A stretch of 64,000 nucleotides of DNA from Porites lobata (Eukaryota; Cnidaria; Anthozoa; Scleractinia; Poritidae): assembly GCA_942486035.1 (NCBI GenBank), contig CALNXK010000103.1, positions 1,697,001 through 1,761,000 on the forward strand, read 5' to 3'. Position numbers and translations under genes: made by a program. The notes beneath the pieces were generated by a model, which saw nothing but the letters and a program-made list of their open reading frames with translations, did no database searches and was not told the origin of the DNA. Below, one piece after another: positions 12,746 through 24,700 of this stretch (its first letter is position 1; the number at the start of each line of letters is the position of its first letter).

Positions 12746-13350
12746 TGTGATCAGGTGCCGATCCCGAATCCCGATCAGGTGAAACTGCACAGGTTGAATC
12801 TCGTTTTTAACCCTCTTTTACCACTCTTTGTATTATTCTTTAAAACAATGTTTGTCAGCATTTTTTAACTTAAGAATCATCTTGTACACGGGTGACCTTG
12901 GTACCCACTCAAAATCGTGCCGTAAATAAATAAATGATCGACAATCTTTCTAACCTCACTAAAAGGAAATTAAATTGTATTTTATCAGTTTGATTACAAG
13001 CAATATTGTACACCGATTCGACTTAAGCAGGACCCATTTTCTTTTCGAAGAATTCTAGCATGTCTCATTTTGTTAGTATTAAAAGTTCATGTCTTTGAAA
13101 AAAGTGCTTTTTGAACGAGAATCTATTTTTTGACATGATAGAGTAGGTTTAAGTCAATAATCAAGCACAACTAACGTTTTAGAAACCTGTTCACCACCCG
13201 AGTTTAGCTTTCTAAAGAGCTTTAACAGAACTGACTATCGATTGGATCGGTGATAACAAAATTCAAAACACCCTTCATAGAAGAGGGGTGGCTTCGGAGA
13301 AGAGTAAGTCCGGCCGAAGATGATAACTGGTAGTAAAAAAGATTATAATA

Positions 13351-14558
13351 AGATTCCAACCCTCTTTTATTTTTCATTTTTTTTATTAACTTTTACAAAT
13401 ATTTGCGTGAACCTTTTTATCACATAAAACGAGAAGGTAAGACGTCCCTTTTGGCTTCATAAGCCATTGGAAAAGTTGTTTTGGTCAGTTTGCCAACGGC
13501 AAGAAAATCTACATCGACTCAAGTTTGCACCCAAAATCAGATATTCATTATTTGAAAAAGGTTCTTTTGAAGGAAAGACTCCATCCATGACATCTACTAA
13601 GTTACTATAGGCATTTCACTTCATTCTGCTGCCTAAGTAGTACGACAGCACTGTTTTATTTTTATTCACCGTCATTGAGATCCGAGCCAACAGGCGTTAA
13701 TAAGGCGGCGCAGTAAGTAGAAGGAGTCTTTATAACATCAGTGCCTTTCTTACGAGTGACTGCAAATAAAACCGTACAGAGATGGCGAAGACGGCTTAGG
13801 ACACGTTTTGGTTACATTTTTCTTTGGCAGAAAGTCGAGACAGCTGACTAAAACTGAGGAAAAGCGTAACAATTAAAATTAGCCCAGGTAATACTGAAAG
13901 CATGCAACAGCTGTGGCACCAGGTTCTCGATGCCATGAAACTTAACTATCAGACTTGGCATTACGCCTTGATGCAATAAAAAGTAGATTACATGAACGAA
14001 GGTCAAGCCTGCCTTAGGTCATTAAGTAAGATGGATCAAGTAAGGTCTACGGCCAATGGTCTCAATCATCGACAAACCCGTCACAAAACCACTTTCTGAT
14101 AAAACAATGGGACCAAGAGGCAATTCTAAAGGATAAATACAGATTGGTAACGGGAGAATGATTTTAGCCATTGCTGCACCATGGTGGTTCGGTGACAGAT
14201 TTGCACGATAACTACACCACGGATACGAAATACTGCAAAATCGCCATTCAGGAACTAAAAGAACAGCTCATATCACTAAAAAGTTTAGGTTTTTTCTTGT
14301 AATGCGTGATAAAATAGTTTGTGGGTCCTAGAGAGTCGATTATATACGAGTTTAAAACGTGGTATTCCACGGTGCTATGAATTGCCCTCTATTACAACGT
14401 TCCCCATGGTATTGTACCCTATTTTTGACTGCTTTCTTAAGTGGATAATCACTATAATGGCTGTCAAACTTCAAATGTTTGGCGGCGAAACATGTCACGT
14501 TCACGTGAAAGTAGACCGCGCGGGTCACGGAAACAACAGACAAAAATAACCAGGGAAA
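13351..14558. other. No gene recognised
   Basis: Mostly single-copy-looking sequence. Short frames occur on both strands (for example near 14319-14549) but have no splice context or domain signature. An AT-rich stretch follows the tandem array. Confidence 0.45.
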
Positions 14559-14730
14559 TACCGTATTTATTCGAATAAGCGCCCAACCTCGAATTAGCGC
14601 CCACCTCGAATAAGCGCCCATCCTAAAGGCAGAAAAGTTAATAAGCGCCCAGCCTCGAATAAGCGCCCACCCCTCCTCCTCCCAATCAAACTCAAACAAG
14701 CGCTCACCCCCACCCTACCAACTTAAGTGA

Positions 14731-15613
14731 TTAAAGGGACTGGTTCACGATAATGCGCATGTGTGAGTTCTGACAGTAGCTGATTGTTTTTCAACCAATC
14801 GGAAGCGAGTTAGATGCACGCAAGTAAATTTACAAAATTCAAATTAATTGTTCGCGACGCGAGAGTATTTCCGGGCATTTGGTTTGATTTTATTTATCCC
14901 CATAATTCAGGTCTATTCTTTGCTATTCCTTAGATATGTGTTGCAGCCGATAACAATAAAATTTACAGCCCTGTCATGCTATGCTGCTATGCTGTCCTGC
15001 TCAAATGTTATCGAGTAGCACACATAAAGAAACTAGATTATAAACAGAATATTCAGGCAATAATTTATTTTAAAAACATCAATTCTTAAACATATACGAT
15101 CGTAAAGCAAAGATACAAGGAACATTTCAAGTGTACCAGATCGGTGAAGATCGCGCGGCCTGTTGCGGTATAACTACAGGTCGGAGTCAAAAATCAAATC
15201 AAAGTTGAACGAACTCATGCCTTTAACCACTTTCCAAGTGTCGTGTATTCTTTTCGTAAGCCACACACTACTCCTAGAACCATACCAGATCGATAGGCTA
15301 AGCTTTTCTATCTCCAAAGACTCTTGAGAACGTCCTGTTGCCGGACGGCCACGATGCTCTTCTGAACCTCCATGATCAAAACATTATTTTTTGCGTCTTC
15401 TCAAAACGTAACCAGTCAAACGACAAAACCACACGTTAATCACCACTACCGAAGTATACCTAGACCAGCCAAAGCGACGGATGTCCGAATAAAACGAAGG
15501 ATTTTCAATGATTGTACCGGTCATGGCGATTTCGAATTTAGTGTTGACCCAACAAAGTAATTCTGAAGAGACAAACGGCGCGCATGCGCATTATCGTGAA
15601 CCAGTCCCTTTAA
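14731..15613. mobile_element. TTAA-flanked DNA element, Kolobok-like by its ends
   Basis: Termini AGGGACTGGTTCACGATAAT (14735) and its complement (ending 15609) form inverted repeats of at least 27 bp. TTAA lies immediately outside both (14731-14734 and 15610-15613). TTAA targets are used by piggyBac and Kolobok transposons; purine-starting ends (AGG) fit Kolobok better than piggyBac, whose ends start with C. At 875 bp without a transposase frame it is non-autonomous. It sits inside the larger TIR element, so it inserted later. Confidence 0.7.
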
Positions 15614-15944
15614 ATTCTAATAAGAGACTTCCCCGAGGACTAGGCCTTTCCCGGTTGCGCTCGTAAAATCCTGAAAAAGTGCTGGCAAAAATGGCTAAAA
15701 AGTGCTCAAAAAGTGCTCAAAATCTCAAAATAGTGCTCAAAAAGTGCTAAAAGTTGTGAACAGTTACCTCTAAGCTTTGCGCAAATATGTCAATTTTTAC
15801 TGAAGTAATTAACAATTTATTTTGCGTAGTGTTATTCGACAGGTTGTTACGAAAGGTTGATTGAATATGCAACAATAATATGTTTAAAAAACTAAAGCCG
15901 GTTACGAATTGTAAATTAATTCAGCAGTACTAGCATCAGATGAT

Positions 15945-16083
15945 TTAGGACCTGTTTGCATGGAGTGAGGGAGCCCGGTCTAGTGGGGTTGGTTTCTTTT
16001 GTTTTCACGCTCTAGGGGACACAAAACAAAAGAAACCTACCCCACTAGACCGGGGTCCTCCACTCCATGTAAACAGGGTCTTA
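15945..16083. mobile_element. Palindromic MITE, copy 1 (TTA target)
   Basis: A nearly perfect palindrome of 133 bp (15948-16080). It runs from GG.CCTGTTT.CATGGAGTG to the mirror sequence, with a short centre containing TTTTCACGCTCTAGGGGACA. TTA lies on both sides. A close copy is at 43396-43528. A 3-bp TTA duplication is typical of PIF/Harbinger-like elements. It would form a long hairpin as single-stranded DNA or RNA. Confidence 0.8.
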
Positions 16084-16654
16084 GAAATTTGAGATGACAC
16101 ACGCATGATACATCAGCCAATCAGAAACTTCTGTTCTCACGCTCAGTGAGGATAAGTCCACGTGCCTGACCATGACAACGGTCTTTTATTCTTGACAACA
16201 TTATTAGTTATTCAAATTTATGACCTGGAACACGATTCTCGTTGCAAGCGACACACAGTTTTTGCTTTAAAATGTTTTAGAAGACATATGTTGCTCGAAA
16301 TTTGCTCGAAATGTGAAATATTGCTCAAATGTTGCCCAAAGTGTGAAAAAGTGCGTAAGGGTGCTCAAAATGCAAAATGGTGCCCCAAACTCAAAAAAGT
16401 GCTCAAAAGGTGCTCAGCGCAATCGAGAAAGGCTTACCGAGGACGGAGTTTTCTTCGAAGTATTTTACAGAAACCTTGCTTTGTTACTTCTTCGCGTTTT
16501 GTTATTAGCACTTGTTGTTTTGCTGCAAAATAAACATACTTCACTTGCTGAAAATAGAGAAAATTTAATAAGCGCCCAGCCTCGAATAAGCGCCCACTCT
16601 CAAGGTCCAAAAATTTAATAAGCGCCCAGGGCGGTTAATCGAATAAATACGGTA

Positions 16655-19600
16655 ACCTTCGCAGCACGCGCGCGAACTTTAAATAGATTTAACAAGACGC
16701 CTAAAGTCGTTTCCGTGGGATGCGTTGGTCTATGGAAACATAATGACGTTCTATCTGAATTAGGAATCGATGAGTAGGTTACCCGTACGGGTTGGTTTAA
16801 TGTGCTTATGACTGAATTTATAGTAGCCTGCGTGGCAGGCTGCTATTTTTCCACAGTCCACATCCCCTTTTTGCTTCCTCCCTTACCCTATATCCCCTAT
16901 CCCTTTCGACAGTGGTCGCCAGGATGGAGTTGATCTTGTTTTGATCTATCGCTATGTAGTTATTTTCGTAGCACGATTTGGATAAGAAAAAGAAGTTATT
17001 TTGCATCAAAACAAGGTTTACCCGTGTAACTTAAATTGGAATGTTAACGGAAACAAGTAATGGAGAACATGCGCATAATGCTCTCTGATTAACCTGAACA
17101 GGAACTATATGTATAAAGATACGTCAAATCTTGGTAGTAAGTTGCCACAGATAACTTTTTCAAAGAGAAATAAACATTGTAGTTTTAGGTTAATGGAACA
17201 AAACAAAACAAAACATCCGCTTGCTTTATCCAGTGTCGAACCCAGGGTTACAAAGTGCGATAAAGTTCCAATGTTTTAATCCAAGATGAAAGTTTAATAT
17301 TCCAAGATGCTCTTGATACGGTTAAAAATTAATTGCAATGTGTTTCCAAGGTCTCAAAGTTAACATAGTTCCAATGATTATCCCTGATTCCAAGGTATAA
17401 TAAGATTACCAAGGTCCTGATCCGTGTCCCATCCAGAAGTCCAATCCATGCCGAAAGAGAGTCGTCGATCGACGAGGACGATATTTTCGCGATTTCGCCG
17501 CCAATCGTCAAGGGTGCGAGTTGAAATTTACGCGATTCAAGGTGATTCAAGGTGTTTTCGATAAGAAAAGAAAAAAAACTGAACTCTAGCTGTGCTCGGC
17601 AAAGACTGGCGAACTCCGAAAAGAAAAATCTATCGGAAATCACGGCCCGCAACCAGACGCTACTAAAACCTTATGAAAAAGCTAGACCTAAACAAAAAAG
17701 AATCATGAAGGGAAGAAATAATTTGGCTTAGGTCGCCTTTCTTGACTTGCCAGTATCCCGCAGGATTTCGCTGGTTAACAAGCCATCCTAAACCACGAGG
17801 GCGACAAATTTGGCAAGGAACGTTCTGATTTCAACGTTCTTCAGAGGAAGCAAATCGATTAAAAATCGATACAGATTTTGTACAATCTGATTGGTCGGCT
17901 TGGAAGAAGAGATAATCGATAAAGATTTTAGGCAATCCTATTGGCTGGCTTTGTAATTTTGGGTACAACCGAACTGGATTTTTACCGTGGGAGTGCCACA
18001 GGCATCCCACGGAAAAAGGCTTTTGTTCACACATAAGAACCGTGATTTCAAATGGCGTGATTTTTGTAACGGGGCGAAGCTGCGCCGAACTTGAAATCGC
18101 TGAAAATGGTGAAAATGGATCGTCAGGCTTCTGCCACTGTCGTCGTGTGAACTGGTATCTTCGAACCGTAGCGGAGGGTTCGTGTTCACCAAACCCTCTC
18201 GGCCAACCGCTCCGGCACGATGTTCGAAGTGTGTGAACGAGTTGTTGATGTTCTGTGCTGTTTATTGTACGGGATAGCTTTTCATGGCCCAAAAGCTATC
18301 TAGTATACTGTAAACATAGCCAAGATAAGTTACTCCTCGTTACTGGGATAAGAAACAGGAAGTTTTTTAAATGTGAGATGGCAGAGAAATTCGTTCTTTT
18401 TACACGAGACTACCAGTTATGGTTTTTCTCTCATACTGTGCAGTGTGCAAAAACTGACCGGATCTTTCTTTATAGCACAGCTCCCGCGCGCGCAGTGGAG
18501 CCCCATTGCTAAGAGAAATTGGTAACCAGGGCGGATAAAGGTTGGGCGATGAAATGAGCGCGTCCGAGCAAAAAGGTGTGATGCAGTGCATGGACTGGGA
18601 CTCTGCTTAGAAATGTCGCTTGTTTTCGACTTCATTCAGGGCTTGCGATGTGGTTTGTCCATTAGACACTGCCGCTGTCACTGAATTATGGCGGCTTGAT
18701 TTGTTTCTTTGCACTTATTCCTCGTTCCTTTGTGCTGGTACGCTGTCTCCGAGAGGCAAATGTTGCTATTTTTTGCGGGAGCTTTAGTTGGAGTAGACAA
18801 ACATCTCTTTTAAAGGGTTTCTCTATTATATTTTCGTTCTACTACTCGCCAATGTCGATGTTATTCCAAAACAAAAACAACTTAGTACTGTCTAAAACAC
18901 GAAGGAAAATCTCATCCATGGCAAAACTAAAAGACAGCAGATCGTGATTCATAACTAGATGACGTGTATTTCATAAATGCGTGCAACTCGTGCAAGGTGA
19001 AATTATGCTAATTTCAATCACCATCATCCTTCTTTTTAATTTTGAAAAAAACATCTGATACGTCTTTCTGTTTCTTCGAAACTTCAAAATTAGTTTCCCC
19101 TCAGTTTTTACTGTTTACCTTGTTTTGTTTTACAGAGAAAAACGGAGAAAAAACCTTACAACTAACCTCAATAAATTTTGTTTACATGCAGTTGCCGGAT
19201 TTGCGACGCATTGCGCGAATCGCCATGGCGCGTTGCACCCGAGAAGAAAAGTTTGAAGCAGTACAACGCCACTATATCAAAATATATCAACCTAATTTTT
19301 TGTTATTTTATATAAAATTTATCCCCTTTACCATATGTAAAAATTGAGGTTAAGAAGTGTTAAGCTTTTGCAAACGAAACGGCGAAAGACGATTAGGTGA
19401 TATTTAGTGGAAGGAGGAGGGTATTCAACACTTTCAGATTAAACTCAAATTTGGCATTATATGACCAACAACTTCGACTTATAGACATACAGACACAAAC
19501 ATATGAAACTGTTTATTGATATTGTTATGAAACGAATTTATCTATTTAACATTGTAGCCTGACATTAAAGAAAGAAAGTAGGATTTCCGGTTTGCAGAAA

Positions 19601-20660
19601 GGAAAATTTCGCCGGCCTTCAAGCGCACCGGAAGCGGGGAAAGAGCGCTCGTGCCAGTCCTACTCCTCATCACACATTAAATGAAAAGCGGAGTGCTCGT
19701 TTCACCGCCCAACATTTATCCGCCCTGTTGGTAACCTATGAAAGCAAAAAAATTGGGTTATGACGTAGCGTATGCCCAAACGACCGTCCGTACACCCACT
19801 ACATGTAAGCCGATGACAACTGTCAAATTTTAGCGGGAAAGCGTATTGCCACTTTTGCCACCCGCGTCTTGTGAAGCAGAGACTAAGAGTCAAAACGAAA
19901 ACGGAAAGCGGAAAATGTTTCTGTATCCGTTTTGTTTAAACTATTAAGCTTAGATCAATTGTCATGTCCACAAATTTGGAAAATAGAGAAGGAGAAAGAC
20001 AGAGAACAAGAGAAAGCCTGAGTAGCGCGACAGGACAGCGAAGCTCAACGAGAAAAGGAGCTAGAGCGGGAGAGAAAAAAAAGGAGACATTTTTTGTTGT
20101 AGGAACAACATGAAATTTTGTGGCGGCGGGATGCTGGCGGCCACTGAGGGTGAGAACGGTCGGCAGTGAAAAAAAGTAAACAAGAACACCTCCGACATAT
20201 TTCCGCCATAAAACGTGTAACTAGGAAGTTTATGGAAGTTTCACGTTGCAATCGTGCAAAACAACGGCAAAGAAATGTACAGAAAAAGAGTGCTGCACTA
20301 TTGTTGTTTTTTCACCGTTCTCGTTCCCTTCAGCGCTTAGCATTACATGTACGACTTTATATTTTGTTTGACCAAATTATAAAAATTATCGATAGCTTCG
20401 CTTTCAGCCCTGGCTAAATCTATATATTATCTTCAAACATCATTCTCTAATATAAATAACGTACTTTAGATGAAGACATATCTACAAATAGTGCGAAAGA
20501 AGAGTGCTTCAGAATGAGGCCAATACTACAGTATTTGTTTTACGTTATTTAGTGATTTCACCTGTCTGCTTATTGCTTATTAGCGAACATAAGATCCGAG
20601 GAAGGCGACGGCAGCGAAAACGGTCAGTCTTCATCGCGACAGTTCCAACTAACTTACTTT
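16655..20660. other. No gene recognised; repeat fragments
   Basis: Contains a 153-codon minus frame (17831-18292) and a plus frame at 18042-18236 over the same sequence. Neither has a recognisable domain or splice context. Short TAGCCTGCG/GCAGGC pieces (about 16825-16842) and a copy of the CCCTGGCTAAATCTATATAT repeat (about 20407) are dispersed repeats. No CARD-like exon for the downstream NB-ARC gene could be found here. Confidence 0.4.
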
Positions 20661-21222
20661 AGGGACTTTAAGATCCAACGACGCGGACGGCAACGAGGAC
20701 AACAAAAAACAATAGGTTTTATAAGCAAATTAATCTAACAACTTTGCTCGTGCACCACCCTTTTTTGTACACTTCTCTGCCCGTTTTTGGTCGACTACGA
20801 CGTGAAAATGCCTAATTTCACGTTTTATGGACTACGTAAACAAGCAACGACGAAATTTTGTTTCTCTTTCTGAACCTGGATATGATCCCTAGGAATTCAA
20901 ATACAGGAGGGTTCGCCTACATTTGACAAAGTAAGTGTGTAGAAATAATTGCGATAAATACTAAAAGAACGCAAATCCACTTTTAGAGGCGACGTTCTCG
21001 TTGCCGTCGCGTCGTTGGATCTTAAAGTCCCTTTTGTCAAAATTATGCGAACTCTCCTGGAGTTGAATTCCTAAAAACCATATCCAAGTTCAGAAAGAGA
21101 AAGAACATTTCGTAGTAGCTTGTTTACGTTCCCATAAAAGGTGAAAATAGGCTTTTTCACGTCGTAGTCGTGCTGTAACGGCAAAGAAATGTACAAAAAA
21201 GCACGTGCAAAGTTGTTGTTTT
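20661..21222. mobile_element. MITE with 40-bp inverted ends plus inverted partial copy
   Basis: AGGGACTTTAAGATCCAACG (20661) and its complement (ending 21032) bound a 372-bp element. The arms continue through 'GACGGCAACGAG'. Beyond the right end, 21034-21222 is an inverted, diverged copy of the internal part at about 20738-20925; for example 'GTACAAAAAAGCACGTGCAA' mirrors the earlier 'GCTCGTGCACCACCCTTTTTTGTAC'-type stretch. Two elements of one family therefore appear fused in opposite orientation. A related fragment (AAGATCCGAGGAAGGCGACG) begins near 20590. Confidence 0.6.
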
Positions 21223-21331
21223 GTAGCCTGAGTATCAGGCGTTTCTGGGGAAAAGGAGAAAGATGGAAGAGAAAAAAATCTCCTCTCCCCTAGCCCCTTA
21301 GGAAGGCCTCATACTCAGGCTAGTTGTTTTG
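21215..21331. mobile_element. TAGCCTG-type foldback element, 9-bp target duplication
   Basis: Element 21224-21322 begins TAGCCTGAGTATCAGGC and ends with ACTCAGGCTA. It is flanked by GTTGTTTTG on both sides (21215-21223 and 21323-21331), a perfect 9-bp duplication. The interior is purine-rich on the left and pyrimidine-rich on the right. Confidence 0.85.
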
Positions 21332-21631
21332 CTAATCGTAACCTTTTGCTTTTTTTGGTCCCTACTGTTATGTGATAGCGCTACGCACGATTTACTATTA
21401 ACACCCCTAGTCATACATAAAATTATTTAAAAAATACTAGAAAGTGATAAAAATTCAGTATCTGTTTTCAAATATATGGGTTTTCTTTTTGATTGACAGG
21501 ACCAAGTCTTAAACTATCAACCCTTCAAAAGTAGTATTGTTTGCAAAAGTTTTTTAAAACACGTGCCCTACAGCGATTTTCGCGAGGTATACGCACGCAT
21601 GCGCAGACGACAGTCCTGAACACTGGGTGAC

Positions 21632-21711
21632 AACCTCGTTCCCAGGGTTCTCTATTACGTGTCCCAGGAGCGAGAGAGGGAGGAGTAGTAGAGCATCCTG
21701 GGAACGAGGTT
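21632..21711. repeat. AACCTCGTTCCCAGG foldback element
   Basis: AACCTCGTTCCCAGG (21632) pairs with CCTGGGAACGAGGTT (ending 21711). Related ends occur at 26470-26532 and about 24515-24600, and a half copy lies at about 58915-58963. This copy ends only 59 bases before the acceptor of the NB-ARC exon. Confidence 0.8.
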
Positions 21712-21718
21712 CCCCTGG

Positions 21719-24700
21719 ATGATACCTTCAGAGGGATGGGGCGCTAAGCGACTTTTTGTCTTTATTTTAGTACCACGACGAACAAGCAACCTACCACACC
21801 AGTGCAAATACTTTGTTGGAAGGGATACTGTCGTAGATCAGATCAAGGAAAAGTTGACAACAAATTCATCAAACATGATTCTTATCATCGCTTTACCTGG
21901 CATGGGCAAGACAGAGGTTGCAATTCATGTCGGACACTTGTTGCAAAAAGAACACTGGCCTGTTGTGTACGTCAAGGAGAAAAAACTCATAGAGATCTGC
22001 CAAAACATTCTCCATCAGTTAGATCATCGACATTGGACATTAGACAGTGATGTGATTTCACACTGCAAGCGAAAGCTATCGGAGCACGAAAAAGACACGA
22101 TAGTCATTCTTGACAACACGGAAGATGCACAAAAAGATAAAGAGTTCGATGACTTTTTTGAATTCATGGTGAAGTTTGCACCGAAGATTCGAACCATCAT
22201 AACAACACAGTATGACATCAACAGCCTCGATTCAGCAGACAGCATTCATAAGATTCGCCTCGATTCTTTAGATCCTTGCTCATCTTCTGAACTTTTGTTG
22301 AAAAGGGCACCGCGTATTCCAAAAGCTATTGCTGAAGAGATTGGCAAGTTGTGTGACGGGATACCCTTATTTCTTGGCTACAGTGGCTCAATGATGGCTG
22401 ATGACTTCTGCCCCGAAGTTTTTGCCCGAGAGCTGAGAAAAAATCCCGTGAGAGTTGTACGCGATAACGAACATCTAACCCGGTTTTATACCAACATTGA
22501 CCGCTTTTTTCGCCTTTTGCCTGAACCGGTGTTGAGAAAGCTAGTCCGCCTTTCCGTATTCCCAACGAGTTTTTCTGTGGATGACATCCGGTTTTTGTTC
22601 AAGGATGATTATGAAGTGGAAGTAGTAAAGACAAAATTGATTCAGTACTGTTTGCTTAAAAAGTTGAATGATGAAGGCGTTTTTGCCATTCATCAGCTCG
22701 TTAAGACTTATTGCAAAGAGCAAAGAGAAAGCTTAGGCATGGTTAATGAAGGGCGCTCCGCAGAGAGGGCTTTCAATCAACACTACCTCAAGATTCTGCG
22801 CGATCTTCACAATCTGTTTCTCACAAAAGATTCATCAAAGGCCATTCAAAGGTTCAGGGAAGATAAAGCAAATATCATGGAAGCATTTGAGAACTGTCTT
22901 TGTGACTCTAGTGAGCCCGAAGACAAAGTTTTTGCTATTGATGTTGCTAATGAAGTCGTGGACTTCTTAGCTAAAGTGTTATCACCACCTATGGAATGCA
23001 CCCTTTTGTATCAAAAGTGTTGTGAGATCGCTAGGGACTCCATACGTGACGGTAAGAGACTTGCATACAGCTTAAATTCCCTTGGTTTCCGTTGTCTAGA
23101 TGACGCAGAACACTGCAAAAGCGACGGTGCGGAGTATGCTTGTCAGAAGTTTGAAGAAGCTTGCTCAATATTCAGAGGATTGCCAAAGGAGACTCAGAAA
23201 TGTGAGAAATACGCTCACGTAACCTCCAAACGTGGCTTGTGTGTGTTACTCCAGGTGAGAGATTTCTTTTGTCCTTACTTCCAGTAGATTGCTTTTTTCA
23301 TGAGACATTAGCTTGCGTTAATCCGTCAGGATTAGAGAGCGAATGTAAGCCTAAGAAATCAGCCGACATTTCGCGACGCCACCACTGGTTTCCCCGTGAA
23401 ATGACGTCTGAGAAACAAGCGCAGAAATTCCATACTGATGACGCGTCACTACCCAAATCTGGGTAGTGCTTCTGATTGGATGAACCAAAGTCTTAACCAA
23501 CCGGAAACACTGCCCAAATCTGGGCCGTTCCCGGAGCCTCCTGGGGGCCTGAGCACGAGGACCAGGACGCTCTGGGGACACAGGATTAACACAGGATTTG
23601 AAGTCCTAGATTTTAGGACTTCTAGTCATTTCTGATTCAAAAGTAACTTGGAGGATTCTCTTTTAAAAGTTTTGAATCACCTAAATTTACAGTTATTGTC
23701 ACTTCGGCAAGAGCAAGTGAACGCTATTACAGCTGTAGAAACGTTGTAGAAAATCAGAAATGACCAAACTGTCCTAAAATCTAGGACTTCAAATCCTGTG
23801 TCCCCAGAGGCTCCTGATCCTCGTGCTCAGGCCCCCAGGAGGCTCTCGGGACGAGAATGTATGAAATTTCTGCATTCGTTTCTCAGACTAATCTCGTACC
23901 CAGATCTCTCAGGTACGAGATTATATTTTGGAGCTGGGAACAGCCTTTCCCGCAGGAAACTTTGCCCTAGTACTCTAATAGTAGCAGCAACAACAACAAC
24001 AACAACTTCATTTGTACCCAACAGTATCCAATAATGATTAACAAAATAAATTAACAAAATACAGAGGAGTTCAGGCTACCTCAAACAACCATAGGAGCTA
24101 AAGAAAAGGGCAGTCATGCTTAAATGATTTATCTATACTTATTTGGGTCAGATACCGCCATGTTACCTGACCGCTCCCAATAAGATACTTTATTACATGA
24201 AAATTTGGCGACACTAAAATTTAGCGATTTTGAAAAATTTTTTTTTAATAGCGGCACTTTAATTTAGCGATTTTTCGTAAATTTTGGAACATAAGTCACT
24301 TAATTTTGGCGATTTCACGAGCTGAAACTTTGGCGAATTAAGGTATTCAAAACTTTTATGACGACAATAGAAAAGTCATCTGATGAAATCATAAAGGTCA
24401 ACAACTTCACTTAAATCAAAATCATACAACTTTCTGAAACTTAATTTCAAACGAAACAAACGAAACTGGAACTGTAATGTCATATCTCGTATGCTGTCCT
24501 CACTCATACTGTCAACCTCGTGCCTAGCGCGCTTTTCCCTGGCTTTAAAGGTCGGGCGCCCCACCTTTAAAGCTAGGGAAAAGCGCCCTGGGGACGAGGT
24601 TGGTACATAGTCATTGCACACAATAAATTCTGCCTTTACGAGTACTACTTCAAAATCGACCGTAAAATAGCATATGTATGTGAAACTGACTAGATGGCGG

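Larger units (their letters stand above)
5150..13350. repeat. Higher-order tandem array of 0.7-kb monomers in 1.4-kb dimers
   Basis: One landmark (ATCTTGTG...GTGACCTTGGCATGAGCTGAAAACCGTGG in its best copies) recurs near 5905, 7345, 9106, 10488, 11526, 12108 and 12880. A second (GGCCCGAAGATGAT) recurs near 5582, 6970, 8320, 8719, 10130, 11161 and 13311. A third (GATAACTAGTGGTAAAAT) recurs near 7756, 9570 and 10931. Each full dimer has two related halves. Both carry a 'GTCAAAC' block, a 'GGCTTTTC' block, a 'CCATTCATTGAATTATTC'-like block and a 'GATGAT..TAGTGGTA' block. Spacing varies from about 0.6 to 1.8 kb because some units are deleted. Copies at both edges are the most diverged. The recurring 60-80-codon frames reflect repetition, not conserved coding: some start at non-ATG codons and they are truncated differently in different units. 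A TTTC microsatellite (about 8536-8568) marks one rearranged junction. Confidence 0.85.
14559..16654. mobile_element. Composite TIR element containing nested insertions
   Basis: The left end TACCGTATTTATTCGA (14559) is matched by its complement at the right end (about 16639-16654). Inside each end lie repeated AATAAGCGCCC units (14575-14700 and 16566-16630). The interior holds a TTAA-flanked element (14735-15609), a TTA-flanked palindrome (15948-16080) and degenerate 'GTGCTCAAAA' repeats (about 15690-15750 and 16310-16420). No transposase is recognisable. A related, much shorter copy lies at about 25037-25196. The superfamily is unknown because no target duplication is clear. Confidence 0.65.

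Noticed and set aside
16162..16618. 123-codon Cys/Lys-rich frame
   Set aside because: It runs through degenerate GTGCTCAAAA repeats and into AATAAGCGCCC repeats inside a mobile element.
17220..17250. tRNA-like B-box on the minus strand (GGGTTCGACAC)
   Set aside because: No matching A-box or cloverleaf stems could be found at the right distance.
17831..18292. 153-codon minus-strand frame
   Set aside because: Low-complexity composition, overlapping frames on both strands, no recognisable domain and no splice partners. It may be repeat-derived.
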